A program made the position numbers and the translations under genes. From NCBI GenBank assembly GCA_016213785.1, contig JACQZQ010000078.1, positions 1 through 64,000 on the forward strand: 64,000 bases of DNA. The letters are read 5' to 3'. The DNA is from Acidobacteriota bacterium (GTDB lineage: Bacteria > Acidobacteriota > Blastocatellia > Chloracidobacteriales > JADJPF01). Positions 26,331 to 35,268 of the stretch are shown here, in pieces. How positions within the stretch are numbered: position 1 is the first letter of the stretch; every line of letters starts with the position of its first letter. The notes under the pieces are model-generated. The model was not told the origin of the DNA, made no database searches, and worked only from the letters and a program-made list of their open reading frames with translations.

Positions 26331-28400
26331 CTATTCATTATCAGAATCTACTTTAATATCTAAATCCTTCATTAAATCGCTTAAAGTACTTTTAGCAATA
26401 CCTAGAATTTTAGCTGCATTAGTTTTTGCTCCATATGCTTTTATTCCTCCAAAACTATTTAATGCCTGTTCAATATACTCACGTTTACAAGCTTTCATAT
26501 ATTCTTCTAAGGGCAATACATTAGGCTTTTCAGGAGGATTAAGAAGTTTTTTAGGTAAGTTATTAAGAGTTATTTCTGTAGTTTCAGAGAGCATAATTAT
26601 AGCTTCAATAGTTAATATAAATTCCCGTAAGTCTTTCCAAGGATACTGTTTTATTATTTCCAAAGCATCACTGCTAAAAAAGTTTTTACTATTATTTATT
26701 CTTAAAATTTTTTGTACTAAAGCAGGGATTTGATCTCTACGTTCGCTTATTGCTAATTGATCTATTGATAGTATTTTTACCTGATAATAAAGCTCTGTTA
26801 AAAGATCTTTCTCCAAAAATTTTAGAGTAGAATCACTATCTTGGTTGACTAGATTTGTTTTTTCAAGAATAGTGGCAGATTTTATTTTACTAACTTTTGA
26901 TATACGTGTAGGTAGATCTGCTAGTTCTATTAGTTGTTTTTCGCTTAAGACATCCTCAGCCTCAACAACTGAAATAAGCTCTCGGATATTTCCAGGCCAA
27001 TTATACTTCTGCATTATTTCTATTGCTTGCTCGCTAAAGGTTTTAGTAGATTCTCGTCTATTTAATGTATATTGAATTAGTTTAGGTATATCTAAAGGTC
27101 TTTCTCTTAAAGGGGGTAAGATAATTTCTATACGTGAGATTCTATAGTAAAGGTCTTGGAGAAACTGCCCTCTATTAACTAGATCTTTTAAGTCTTCATT
27201 AGAAGCACAAATTAGCCAAAAAGTTGATCTTTGCGGTTCTTTAGTATCTCCAACACGATAAAACTCACCACTATCAAGCACACGTAAGAGCTTACTTTGT
27301 ATATCAAGCGGGCATTTATGTATTTCATCTAAGAACAATGTTCCACCGTTAGCAATGCTAAGAAAACCTAGCTTATTTTCTTTTGCATCAGTAAAGGATC
27401 CTGCTTTATGACCAAAAAGCTCAGACTCAACTATACTAGGAGAAATGGAAGAAATATTAATTGCTACAAAAGGAAAGCTTTCTGGCTTATTATTTGTATA
27501 ATATTTATGACCAGCACGAGCAAATAATTCTTTCCCTGTTCCAGTTTCTCCTTGTAGTAAAATAGGTACAATTAAACTATTTTTTTTATTAGCTTGTAAG
27601 TTTGACTGATGCCAGTAATTATTATTTATTGCTACTTTCTGAAGGATTTCATAAGCTTTTTGTAAATCTTTATTTTCGCTTTTTATAGGAGATAGCCCTG
27701 AAAAAAACTTATCTTGTTGGAGTTTTGCTAAGGCTTTACTTTGTTCTTCAGAATTTTTTACTATAACTAAATTTTTAGCGCTTCTTAATGCTAAATAAAT
27801 ATAGTTACTTATAGCTGTAATAAAATAAAAATCTATACTAGAAAAACTTCTTATTCTAGAAATACTATCAACATAAATTAAACCTATTGTGTTATCAGCC
27901 GTAGGCCCCAAAGGACAAGCAATTACAGATCGAATATTATTTAAGACGATACTTTCAGCTTTATTTAATTCTGGGTCAATATTTACATCTTGTAGTAGAA
28001 GTTGTTCACCAGTTAAAACTCTTTTTATGCTACTGCTACTTAATCCCCAATTTTTTTCATCTAGGTCTAGGTCTATTTTTTTATCATTTTCCTTAAAATG
28101 ATAAACTTTATTAGTAAAACTAATTTGTCCTGTTAAAGTGACTTTAGTTTTTTTATTAATAAAAATTGTTTTACTTTTTTTATCTAAATCAACAAGACCA
28201 ATTAAACAACGTAAAAACCCATCAGATTTAAATTTATTTACTATAACTTTTAATGACTCTTGTAAAATGGATTCTGTATCAGTTTGTTGACAAATTACTA
28301 GCCCTAATTGATATATATCTTTTAATAATAATTCTAGTTTTTCTGGAGCTATTGTTGCTAAAGATAAATCTGTATTATTTATATTATTTTCTATAGGCAT
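26331..28400 (-). CDS. Sigma54-type AAA+ regulator with duplicated lid domain
   Basis: 689 residues: GAF-like sensor (about 30-210), AAA+ with Walker A GETGTGKE (285-292), loop GSFTDA (334-339) where GAFTGA is usual, Walker B GGTLFLDEI, first C-lid (about 416-500, DLYYRISRIEIILPPLRERP...YNWPGNIREL), a second lid-like copy (about 536-620, ELYYQVKILSIDQLAISERR...YPWKDLREF), and a Fis-type helix-turn-helix at the end (NAAKILGIAKSTLSDLM). Bacterial enhancer-binding proteins have one lid. It likely activates sigma54 promoters, but the altered loop leaves doubt. Divergent from the TetR gene. Confidence 0.88.
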   Translation of the reverse strand: MPIENNINNTDLSLATIAPEKLELLLKDIYQLGLVICQQTDTESILQESLKVIVNKFKSDGFLRCLIGLVDLDKKSKTIFINKKTKVTLTGQISFTNKVYHFKENDKKIDLDLDEKNWGLSSSSIKRVLTGEQLLLQDVNIDPELNKAESIVLNNIRSVIACPLGPTADNTIGLIYVDSISRIRSFSSIDFYFITAISNYIYLALRSAKNLVIVKNSEEQSKALAKLQQDKFFSGLSPIKSENKDLQKAYEILQKVAINNNYWHQSNLQANKKNSLIVPILLQGETGTGKELFARAGHKYYTNNKPESFPFVAINISSISPSIVESELFGHKAGSFTDAKENKLGFLSIANGGTLFLDEIHKCPLDIQSKLLRVLDSGEFYRVGDTKEPQRSTFWLICASNEDLKDLVNRGQFLQDLYYRISRIEIILPPLRERPLDIPKLIQYTLNRRESTKTFSEQAIEIMQKYNWPGNIRELISVVEAEDVLSEKQLIELADLPTRISKVSKIKSATILEKTNLVNQDSDSTLKFLEKDLLTELYYQVKILSIDQLAISERRDQIPALVQKILRINNSKNFFSSDALEIIKQYPWKDLREFILTIEAIIMLSETTEITLNNLPKKLLNPPEKPNVLPLEEYMKACKREYIEQALNSFGGIKAYGAKTNAAKILGIAKSTLSDLMKDLDIKVDSDNE

Positions 28401-28443
28401 ATGTTATTAGAAATTAAACTTAAAGTTAATCTTAAAATTAATC

Positions 28444-28472
28444 TTGACATTTATTTAGCTTATCCACATACT
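28444..28472 (+). promoter_or_regulatory. Putative promoter for the TetR-family gene
   Basis: Perfect TTGACA at 28444-28449, a 17-base spacer and CATACT at 28467-28472. It lies in the 144-base region between divergent regulators; a second TTGACA is at about 28489. Nearby GCC-AATAAAAT sequences occur twice and might be regulator sites. Confidence 0.5.
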
Positions 28473-28544
28473 AAACGCCGTTAATAAAATTGACATTATT
28501 CTAACCGCCACCAATAAAATCATATTTTTAGAAAAATCATTATT

Positions 28545-29162
28545 ATGGGTATTAAAGAACGTCGAGAAAGACAGAAAGAAGTTTTAAGAGAAGAAATTCT
28601 AGACGCTGCACGAGAGCTTTTTGCTAAAGAGGGTTATGACAGCGTATCTATGCGTAAAGTAGCAGAAAAAATTGAATACTCCCCTACTACAATCTACCTC
28701 TATTTTAAGGATAAATCCGATCTACTTTTTTCACTTTGTGAAGAAACATTTGAGAAATTGTTACATAATTTTGAAGAAATAACTAAACATTCAACCGATC
28801 CTGTTGAGTGTCTAGAAATAGGGCTATGTAACTATATTAGATTTGGCTTAACACACCCTAATCACTACAAAGTTGCTTTTATGTCTCGCCCAGAAGATCT
28901 TTCTCTAGAAGATATAAGTAGATTTATTTCACCAGATTCTATGGGAACAAAAGCTTACTTACATCTAAGAGATATTGTTGCAGAATGTATTAAACAAAAA
29001 AAATTTAAGGAACTAGATCCAGAACTTGTGGCTCAAAGCCTTTGGCTAGCTTCTCATGGAGTAGTGTCACTACTTATTGTTAAATGTCATTTTCCTTGGG
29101 TAGAGAGAGAAAGATTAATTGATCATACTATTAAAAACATGTTGTCTGGCTTAAAAGCTTAA
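28545..29162 (+). CDS. TetR/AcrR-family transcriptional regulator
   Basis: 205 residues. The N-terminal DNA-binding domain is typical: ILDAARELFAKEGYDSVSMRKVAEKIEYSPTTIYLYFKDKSDLL. The C-terminal ligand domain (SLWLASHGVVSLLIVKCHFPWVERERLIDHTIKNML) is of the WHG/TetR_C-like kind seen in lipid-responsive regulators. No transporter is adjacent; the divergent sigma54-type regulator shares the promoter region, so one may control the other. Ligand unknown. Confidence 0.93.
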   Translation: MGIKERRERQKEVLREEILDAARELFAKEGYDSVSMRKVAEKIEYSPTTIYLYFKDKSDLLFSLCEETFEKLLHNFEEITKHSTDPVECLEIGLCNYIRFGLTHPNHYKVAFMSRPEDLSLEDISRFISPDSMGTKAYLHLRDIVAECIKQKKFKELDPELVAQSLWLASHGVVSLLIVKCHFPWVERERLIDHTIKNMLSGLKA

Positions 29163-29190
29163 ATATTTTTGTTGTATGTTATTTCTAAAA

Positions 29191-29222
29191 AGATTAAAAA
29201 GATTAAAGAGATTAAAGAGATT
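29191..29222. repeat. Tandem 9-bp repeat
   Basis: Three copies of AGATTAAA(A/G) plus a partial fourth, between the convergent TetR and HEAT/TPR genes. No role is evident; slippage is the simplest explanation. Confidence 0.8.
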
Positions 29223-29225
29223 TTA

Positions 29226-31604
29226 TTAATTTTCCTCTAGTTTCTTTAATCCTTGTCTTGCGCTTAAATTAAAACCATCTCGTTTTATTGCCCATTTGTA
29301 GGCTCTACTAGCTTTTTCTTTATCTCCTTCTTTTTCATAGCTTTCTGCTAGTAAAACAAATACTCTACTAATCATAAGCCTAGCTTTTTCATCTCCATAA
29401 CCAACAATAATATAGGGTTCAAAACAACTATAAACATTATCTGCCACCTTATTACTAGCTAGTACTGTCATAAGTAAATTCATTCCTGACCAATCCAAGC
29501 TAAAAGGTTTTATAGTTGTCCAACCTTCAATTCCAGATGCTATTAACTCAATCATTGTTTCTTCTTCTTTAGGATCTCCAAGTAGCGCAAGCATTCTAGC
29601 TGCAACAATTGCAATATTGCCTACATTAGCTATTTTTTTCTTTTTACACATCTGCTTAAGTATACTGATTAGGTTAGGATGTTTTTCAAAATAAGCTAGT
29701 ACTTTTTCACGAGCAACAGTTATTTCTTCTCTAGTATATTTACTATCTAAGCCAATTCTTTGAGCTAAATGATTTATGGTTAGGCGTAAAACTTCATAGT
29801 CTTTAGTAAGAGTAAGTGTTGCTATTAACCAACTTTCAGCAACTAAGTCTGAAGGGTTTGAGATTGGTAGATTTTCTGGTGATTTAGGCAGAAGTTGCCA
29901 GGGTTTTTGACTAGTATCAACTAAGCTTTCTACTAATGCCTTTGAGTAACTATGAATTGAAGTTCCAAGTAAAGCGCGTAAATCAGGGTTTTCACTAGGA
30001 TCAAGTAAAACTTCCCAACCCCTTTGACGAAGTTCTTTATCTGACCAATCGCCTTCTCTATAAGCTAAATACCTAGCCACAGGCGATCGCCAAGTAGAAA
30101 GAAAAATCTCTTGTAAAGCTCTATCTACTTCTTCTTTAGAACTCAAACTTATTATTAAATTTTTAATTTCCCAAATATAAAAATCTGTAGAGTGAGCATA
30201 AGTAAAACCTCTATCTAAAATTAGGTTTATTGCTCTCCAAGCATATTCAAGTATTATATTTTTATCAGAAACAGGGCGTTCTTTTAACAAAACTACTAGA
30301 CTATCACCGCTTGCCCTGCTAATTTCCAACCTTACATCATAGGAACCTACCTTAAATTTATGTTCTTTATAAACAAAAATTAAATTTGTTAGGGCATAAG
30401 CAAAAGCTCGCCAGTTATAGCGGCGGGATACAATTGGAGCTAAATAAATAGCAGCTAAGAGTTTATCTATATCCACACTACGATTATTTTGTAATATATC
30501 CAAAACTTCATAAGCACTTACTTCGCTAGCAGATTTAGTTACTTTACTACTATCTACCGATGAATAAGCATAAAAGTCTTTAATATCAGGGACTTCTTTA
30601 AAAGGAAGAAACCCTTTTTGTTGCAACTTTTCAATTGCATCGGGAGCAATAGAATTTAAGTGTGTTTTAATATAGTTCCGTAAATTTTCACCTTCTTTAG
30701 AATCAACATAAACTTCTACTAAAATATTTGCTGCTTTTTGGCGAACTTGTTCAAAAAATGTTTCTCGCTTAGTTGAAATTTCCCAAGTAATTGCTTCATA
30801 AGCCTTTATTCTTTCAGTACTTGAGCGAGATTTATCAGCAATTATTTCACAAAAAACATCACCAATTTGTTTAGCTTTTTCTTGGCGAATTTTTATATCT
30901 AAATTTTTTAACACTTCAGAAAGGGTATATAGCGGGGAATTTATTATATTTTCAGATGTGTCATTTTTTATAACACTATAGATTCCATCTATAATATCTT
31001 TGACTTGCTCATCTATATTTTTTTTCTTTTTAACTATGTCATAGTAAGAGTTATTAGCTAAATACCCAACCATCCCAATAAAATGATTATCAAAATTATC
31101 TACTTTAGCAGAATATTTTCGTGAATCTGGCATTAGTTTAAGTAAAACTTTTTGAGCCTTTTCTAAAAAATCTGGTTTATTTACCAGCACACGCCCTATT
31201 ACAACTAAACAGGTTATAACTTGTCCTAGGTCTTCTGTTGAGGCATTTTCTAAAATACCTAAAATATCCTCAACCCTAGCCTTTGTTACAACATTGTTTA
31301 TTAATTCATAGTTTTCTCCTAAACCGCAAGAAGTTCCACGTTCTTCATAAACCCAAAATAGGGTTTCAGCTTTAGGGATAATAAATTTTTCTTTTAAGGG
31401 TAAATTTTCAGATGATTCTGGCACAAGGGTTTTAACAGTAGGGTGTTTAGCTAAAAACTCAACTAAGTCAGATTCCTTAATATGCCATTTTGTTTTTACT
31501 TTTGTACCTACTAATAAACCTTTTTTAAGCCAATCTTTTAATTTTTTAGGGTCAACCCCAATTCTATCAGCAGCTTGTTCTAGAAAATAAACTTTTTCTG
31601 ACAT
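29226..31604 (-). CDS. Excisionase-like HTH with HEAT-like and TPR repeats
   Basis: 792 residues from the ATG at 31604, which has GGGAGA upstream (a TTG 6 bases earlier is the alternative). The first 55 residues form an excisionase/MerR-like DNA-binding unit (YFLEQAADRIGVDPKKLKDWLKKGLLVG...WHIKESDLVEFL). The middle of about 650 residues is helical, HEAT-like, without catalytic motifs. The C-terminus has one TPR-like pair (LLAESYEKEGDKEKASRAYKWAIKRDGFN). No signal peptide. It may be a regulator or scaffold; I do not recognise the family. Confidence 0.7.
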   Translation of the reverse strand: MSEKVYFLEQAADRIGVDPKKLKDWLKKGLLVGTKVKTKWHIKESDLVEFLAKHPTVKTLVPESSENLPLKEKFIIPKAETLFWVYEERGTSCGLGENYELINNVVTKARVEDILGILENASTEDLGQVITCLVVIGRVLVNKPDFLEKAQKVLLKLMPDSRKYSAKVDNFDNHFIGMVGYLANNSYYDIVKKKKNIDEQVKDIIDGIYSVIKNDTSENIINSPLYTLSEVLKNLDIKIRQEKAKQIGDVFCEIIADKSRSSTERIKAYEAITWEISTKRETFFEQVRQKAANILVEVYVDSKEGENLRNYIKTHLNSIAPDAIEKLQQKGFLPFKEVPDIKDFYAYSSVDSSKVTKSASEVSAYEVLDILQNNRSVDIDKLLAAIYLAPIVSRRYNWRAFAYALTNLIFVYKEHKFKVGSYDVRLEISRASGDSLVVLLKERPVSDKNIILEYAWRAINLILDRGFTYAHSTDFYIWEIKNLIISLSSKEEVDRALQEIFLSTWRSPVARYLAYREGDWSDKELRQRGWEVLLDPSENPDLRALLGTSIHSYSKALVESLVDTSQKPWQLLPKSPENLPISNPSDLVAESWLIATLTLTKDYEVLRLTINHLAQRIGLDSKYTREEITVAREKVLAYFEKHPNLISILKQMCKKKKIANVGNIAIVAARMLALLGDPKEEETMIELIASGIEGWTTIKPFSLDWSGMNLLMTVLASNKVADNVYSCFEPYIIVGYGDEKARLMISRVFVLLAESYEKEGDKEKASRAYKWAIKRDGFNLSARQGLKKLEEN

Positions 31605-31676
31605 AAGCAAATCTCCCAGCGCTTAGTAGCAAAATAATTTTTCTAAAATTATAATTTTTTGATATTAAAAGGGTCG

Positions 31677-31704
31677 TTTAAGCCCAACTTTTGTTGGGCT
31701 TAAA
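31677..31704 (-). terminator. Palindrome after the chaperone-like gene
   Basis: A perfect 12-bp stem (TTTAAGCCCAAC / GTTGGGCTTAAA) with a 4-base loop, 16 bases past the stop at 31720. The minus-strand T-run after it is weak. Confidence 0.7.
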
Positions 31705-31719
31705 GGCTAAAGAAACTAG

Positions 31720-32142
31720 TTAGTTTTGGAAAACACGTTCTGCAACTTTTGGTAAGACTTCCTGGCTCCAAACACGGCTTGCACCAAGTAGGGCTTCCAT
31801 ATCATTTAGAAAATCTAAGTCTTCTACAAACTCTTTGTAACTACGGGTTAAGAAAAGCCCTTTATTTTCTGGCTGATAATCAACAAATCCACCACCTGTG
31901 CTAGCTCTACCAGATTGCTCTTCTTCCTTAAAACCATCTATTACACCTGGCTTAGGTTCTTCACGAAAACTATAAATTAAAGCACTACAATTTAATGCTT
32001 CTTCTTTAGGTATATATTCAAAATATAGTTCTAAGTCGCCTATTGATGCGCCACCGACATTATTTTCATTTAGCCCAGGGCTATCAACATGTTGCATCTT
32101 AAAAAACCTTTTTAGAATTAAAACTGCTTCTTCTCTAGTCAT
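31720..32142 (-). CDS. Small protein resembling a type III secretion chaperone (CesT-like)
   Basis: 140 residues, acidic, no signal peptide. The order is helix (TREEAVLILKRFFKM), strands (ASIGDLELYFEY, CSALIYSFRE), a helix (GVIDGFKEEEQ), strands (GGFVDYQP, KGLFLTRSY), and a long helix (FLNDMEALLGASRVWSQEVLPKVAERVF). That is the CesT/SycE pattern of class I type III secretion chaperones, and they sit next to their effector genes, as here with the lipase-like gene. The match is by shape and position, not strong motif identity, and no secretion apparatus is in the window. It is separated from the lipase-like gene by a terminator-like hairpin. Confidence 0.45.
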   Translation of the reverse strand: MTREEAVLILKRFFKMQHVDSPGLNENNVGGASIGDLELYFEYIPKEEALNCSALIYSFREEPKPGVIDGFKEEEQSGRASTGGGFVDYQPENKGLFLTRSYKEFVEDLDFLNDMEALLGASRVWSQEVLPKVAERVFQN

Positions 32143-32167
32143 TAAAAAATTTCTCCCTAATACAAAA

Positions 32168-32208
32168 TTTGCGATTTAGTGTTGGTTTGACCAACGCTAA
32201 ATCGCAAA
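32168..32208 (-). terminator. Long hairpin between lipase-like and chaperone-like genes
   Basis: A 19-bp stem with one G-U pair and a 3-base loop (core GCGATTTAG / CTAAATCGC). On the minus strand it follows the lipase-like gene and a short T-rich tail, so it should end or thin that transcript before the chaperone-like gene. Confidence 0.8.
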
Positions 32209-32259
32209 CTCAAAAATCTTGATTAAAAGTTCTTAGAAAGTATCACTTAACTAAATAAA

Positions 32260-33255
32260 TTAAAATGGTTGGCGACGGTTAAGATAGGTGTTATTAAAGT
32301 CATGGACATCACTAAACTGAGTAAATCTAACAACCTTAGCATCTTTACCAGCACTTCTATCACCATTAAATAAGCCCTTGAAAGCACCCAATCCAAAAAG
32401 AACAGGCACTGGATCAGCGCGATTTACATAATGTATATATTTTGGCCCATCAGGATAAGAACCAGCAGCAGCACCAAATGTCTCAACTTTAACATTCTTA
32501 AGTGTATTTTCTGCTTGAGAACGAGACATCCCACCTTCAATCATTAGCCTATTTTTAACATCTGTTAAAGCTCTACTTAAAATCAAACCGCCTTGGCTAT
32601 GTCCCATTAAATGAACTTGGCGACCAGCTTTAATTTCATTGTAAACTGCATTGGCTACAGAATTAACAGCAGGATTATTTCCTAAATCTGCTTTATCGCC
32701 TAAAGATTGTGCTAAATCTTTTAGCATTCCTTCAGTAGAGTTATGTATACCAACAACATTAGAACCTGTGCGATTAGCTATAGCTTGCATACTATTAGCT
32801 TGTCCGCTTTTTTCTGTGTTAATACCATTAACATAAATTATTGTCTCCCCATTTGATGGAGTACCATTATTAGGTCTTACAGCAGGAATATCACTGAGAG
32901 GAGTATTAGTTGGATAAGCTTTAGCGCCAGCACCAATAAATTTTCCATCATAAGCTTTATCTGCTTGTCCATCAGGCAAAGCGACTGGAGCAGCGGCTCT
33001 CCAAGTACCTGTAGCTAGTTTAGCAAAAGCTCCTGTACTTCTAATATCCATTCCATTACGTGCTGCAACTAAGTCTTCACTACCAGCAGGAACTCTACGC
33101 ATTTGAGTATTCTGCATTGGTGAATTTTGTGGGGTTTGAGCTAAATTAGCAGCACCATTAGCTCCTCTAGTAGAAGTAGCTTTAGCTTGCTCTAAAGACT
33201 GATCATTATTTTGTAAATCAGCTACTTTGTTTGCACTGGTATCAGTGATTCTCAT
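32260..33255 (-). CDS. Lipase-like alpha/beta hydrolase with disordered N-terminus
   Basis: 331 residues. There is no signal peptide; residues 1-75 are Asn/Gln/Ala/Thr-rich and probably disordered (SANKVADLQNNDQSLEQAKA), as in secreted effectors. The hydrolase has an early strand ETIIYVNGINTE, the nucleophile elbow MGHSQGGLI with Ser, and the histidine probably in FSDVHDFNNTYL, with an Asp in NRADPVPVLFGLGAF. Lipase/esterase or phospholipase activity is likely. Start at 33255 has AAGGAG 5 bases ahead. The small chaperone-like gene follows, suggesting export by a non-Sec route; that is inference. Confidence 0.75.
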   Translation of the reverse strand: MRITDTSANKVADLQNNDQSLEQAKATSTRGANGAANLAQTPQNSPMQNTQMRRVPAGSEDLVAARNGMDIRSTGAFAKLATGTWRAAAPVALPDGQADKAYDGKFIGAGAKAYPTNTPLSDIPAVRPNNGTPSNGETIIYVNGINTEKSGQANSMQAIANRTGSNVVGIHNSTEGMLKDLAQSLGDKADLGNNPAVNSVANAVYNEIKAGRQVHLMGHSQGGLILSRALTDVKNRLMIEGGMSRSQAENTLKNVKVETFGAAAGSYPDGPKYIHYVNRADPVPVLFGLGAFKGLFNGDRSAGKDAKVVRFTQFSDVHDFNNTYLNRRQPF

Positions 33256-33582
33256 AAAATCTCCTTTGGAAGACCGTATTTATACTTTATTTAAGTTTTA
33301 TAGATTTTTACCAATTAATTATGAAAGGTTGCCTTTATTATCGTCGCATAAAACTTTACTGTTGCTTAGGAAACTATATAGATTTCCTGAGAGTAGTCTA
33401 TTTTATTGATTTTAGTGCCTTAAGTGCTTTTCCCCTAACAATAGAATAACCCATAATCCTATACAGTAAATTTTTTAACCCCGCTTAAAAACCAAGATTT
33501 TATCCTGGGTATTGAAAAAGTTTACTAATTTCGTTACCATGCTTAGCCATTAGAATCAAATCCATTTCCATATTTAACCACT
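33256..33582. other. Divergent intergenic region
   Basis: 327 bases between the lipase-like gene and the AAA ATPase gene. It must hold promoters for both, but none is clear. A 60-codon frame at its start has no ribosome site or family resemblance. Confidence 0.5.
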
Positions 33583-35076
33583 ATGCAAAATCAAGTTCGC
33601 TTAAGCCCTATTGATAGGATTAAACGGGCAATAGTAGCCCAATATCCAATACTTTACTTACGTACCTGGGAAGAAGACCGAGCAGAGAAAATGGTTCAAA
33701 CCATTGCAAAAAGCTTTTCTCAAACAGTCCCTATTTACATCTGGACTGTTTCTGAAGGCTTAAGAGATGCTAAGTCTACTGTTCCAGCTACTACAGATCC
33801 TGCCAAAGCACTTGACTTTATTATTAAAGAAGGTGAACCAGGATTTTATATCTTAAAAGACTTCCCTACTTTCCTAAAAGATAACCCTACATTAATTCGT
33901 AGGCTTAGAGATGCTTACTATGCGCTAAAAGAAAAAGCTAGATTTCTAATACTTTTATCTACTTCTTTTCACTTACCTGAAGAACTAACCAAAGAAGTAC
34001 ACTTAATTGATATTCCTTTGCCTGGAGAGGATGAAATAGCTCCCTTACTAGACTTTATGGCTAATCGCTATTTTAGAACACCTATAGCCGACGAAAAATT
34101 ACGTAATAACACTATTATAGGGCTTAAAGGGTTAACAATTAATGAAATCCAGCATGTGCTTAATGCTCTTTTCTTTGGTCAGCCACAGTTTCATCCTGCA
34201 ATGATTGAACAAGTTTTAGTAGAAAAAGAGCAAATTACTAAAAAAGAAGGTCTTTTAGAGTTTGTCTTTCCTCGTTTTCGAGTTGAAGATATTGGAGGTT
34301 ATGGAGTTTTAAAAGATTGGCTAGCTAAACGAGCTAAAATTTTTAATAAAGATGCTGAAAAGTCTGGCGTTTCTGTCCCTAAAGGGCTTTTAATGATGGG
34401 GATATCTGGTTGTGGAAAGAGTTTAGCTGTTAAAGTTGTATCTACTTTATGGAATTTGCCTCTTTTTAGACTTGATATGTCTAAGGTTTTTTCTGGGGCT
34501 TTTGGTGCTCCTGAGGAAGCTTTTTCTCGTGCTATTTCAACAGTTGAAGCCGTTAGCCCAGCAGTACTTTGGATTGATGAAATTGAGTCTGGAATGATTG
34601 GTGTAAAAGAAGGTGCTTCTGGCCCTGCTTCACGAATTTTTGCTACTTTTCTAACCTGGATGCAGGAAAAAGAATCCCTAGTTTTTGTTGCTGCTACAGC
34701 AAATCGTATTGATTTACTACCAGCAGAATTTATTCGTAAAGGGCGTTTTGATCAAGTTTTCTTCCTTGACCTGCCTGATGAGGAAGAGCGTAAGTCAATC
34801 TTTGGCGTGCATTTAGCTAGAAAAGGTGCAGACTTAAATAGGTTTGACCTAGTTATTTTAGCTAAGGCTACACCTGATTGGAATGGAGCAGAAATAGAAC
34901 AAGCTGTTCTATCTGCGGCAGTAGAAGCTTTTAATGAAAATCAGCCATTATCACAAAACCATCTTACTCGTATTGTTACCCGTACAATCCCACTTTCTCG
35001 CACAATGACAGAGCAAATCAAATATATTAAGAGTTGGGCACATACTCGTGCCTTAAACGCTTCTCGCTTCCAATAA
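33583..35076 (+). CDS. Ycf46-like AAA+ ATPase
   Basis: 497 residues. The N-terminal half (RIKRAIVAQYPILYLRTWEEDRAEKMVQTIA...) is the regulatory part of cyanobacterial Ycf46-type proteins; the C-terminal AAA module has Walker A GISGCGKS, Walker B AVLWIDEIE, sensor ATANRIDLLPAEFIRKGRFDQVF with the arginine finger region, and a lid (DWNGAEIEQAVLSAAV). Ycf46 is linked in cyanobacteria to regulation of photosynthesis and carbon uptake; the role here is unknown. It stands alone, followed by two hairpins. Confidence 0.9.
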   Translation: MQNQVRLSPIDRIKRAIVAQYPILYLRTWEEDRAEKMVQTIAKSFSQTVPIYIWTVSEGLRDAKSTVPATTDPAKALDFIIKEGEPGFYILKDFPTFLKDNPTLIRRLRDAYYALKEKARFLILLSTSFHLPEELTKEVHLIDIPLPGEDEIAPLLDFMANRYFRTPIADEKLRNNTIIGLKGLTINEIQHVLNALFFGQPQFHPAMIEQVLVEKEQITKKEGLLEFVFPRFRVEDIGGYGVLKDWLAKRAKIFNKDAEKSGVSVPKGLLMMGISGCGKSLAVKVVSTLWNLPLFRLDMSKVFSGAFGAPEEAFSRAISTVEAVSPAVLWIDEIESGMIGVKEGASGPASRIFATFLTWMQEKESLVFVAATANRIDLLPAEFIRKGRFDQVFFLDLPDEEERKSIFGVHLARKGADLNRFDLVILAKATPDWNGAEIEQAVLSAAVEAFNENQPLSQNHLTRIVTRTIPLSRTMTEQIKYIKSWAHTRALNASRFQ

Positions 35077-35101
35077 AAGTTTCTATTTAGAAAGACTTTT
35101 C

Positions 35102-35146
35102 GACTGGGGGAAAATTGTGTCATAATTCCCTCAGTCAAAAATTTTT
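35102..35146 (+). terminator. Hairpin after the AAA ATPase gene
   Basis: An 11-bp stem with one mismatch (GACTGGGGGAA / TTCCCTCAGTC), then A5T5, 25 bases past the stop. Confidence 0.7.
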
Positions 35147-35161
35147 AGGCGGAAATTCCTT

Positions 35162-35187
35162 TTCCAGATACATCTGGAACCTTTTTA
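35162..35187 (+). terminator. Second hairpin with T-run
   Basis: Palindrome TTCCAGATACATCTGGAA followed by CCTTTTT, a compact intrinsic terminator directly upstream of the exported-protein gene. Confidence 0.7.
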
Positions 35188-35268
35188 TAAACATCTGAAA
35201 GTTACTTTTCTATTGCTAAAGCTTTGTTTTCCGCCTCTCAACCTACTCTAAAAACTGAGGTGACGGAT

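Noticed and set aside
33227-33409. Plus-strand 60-codon frame in the divergent region
   Set aside because: It starts within the lipase-like gene, has no ribosome site and matches nothing.
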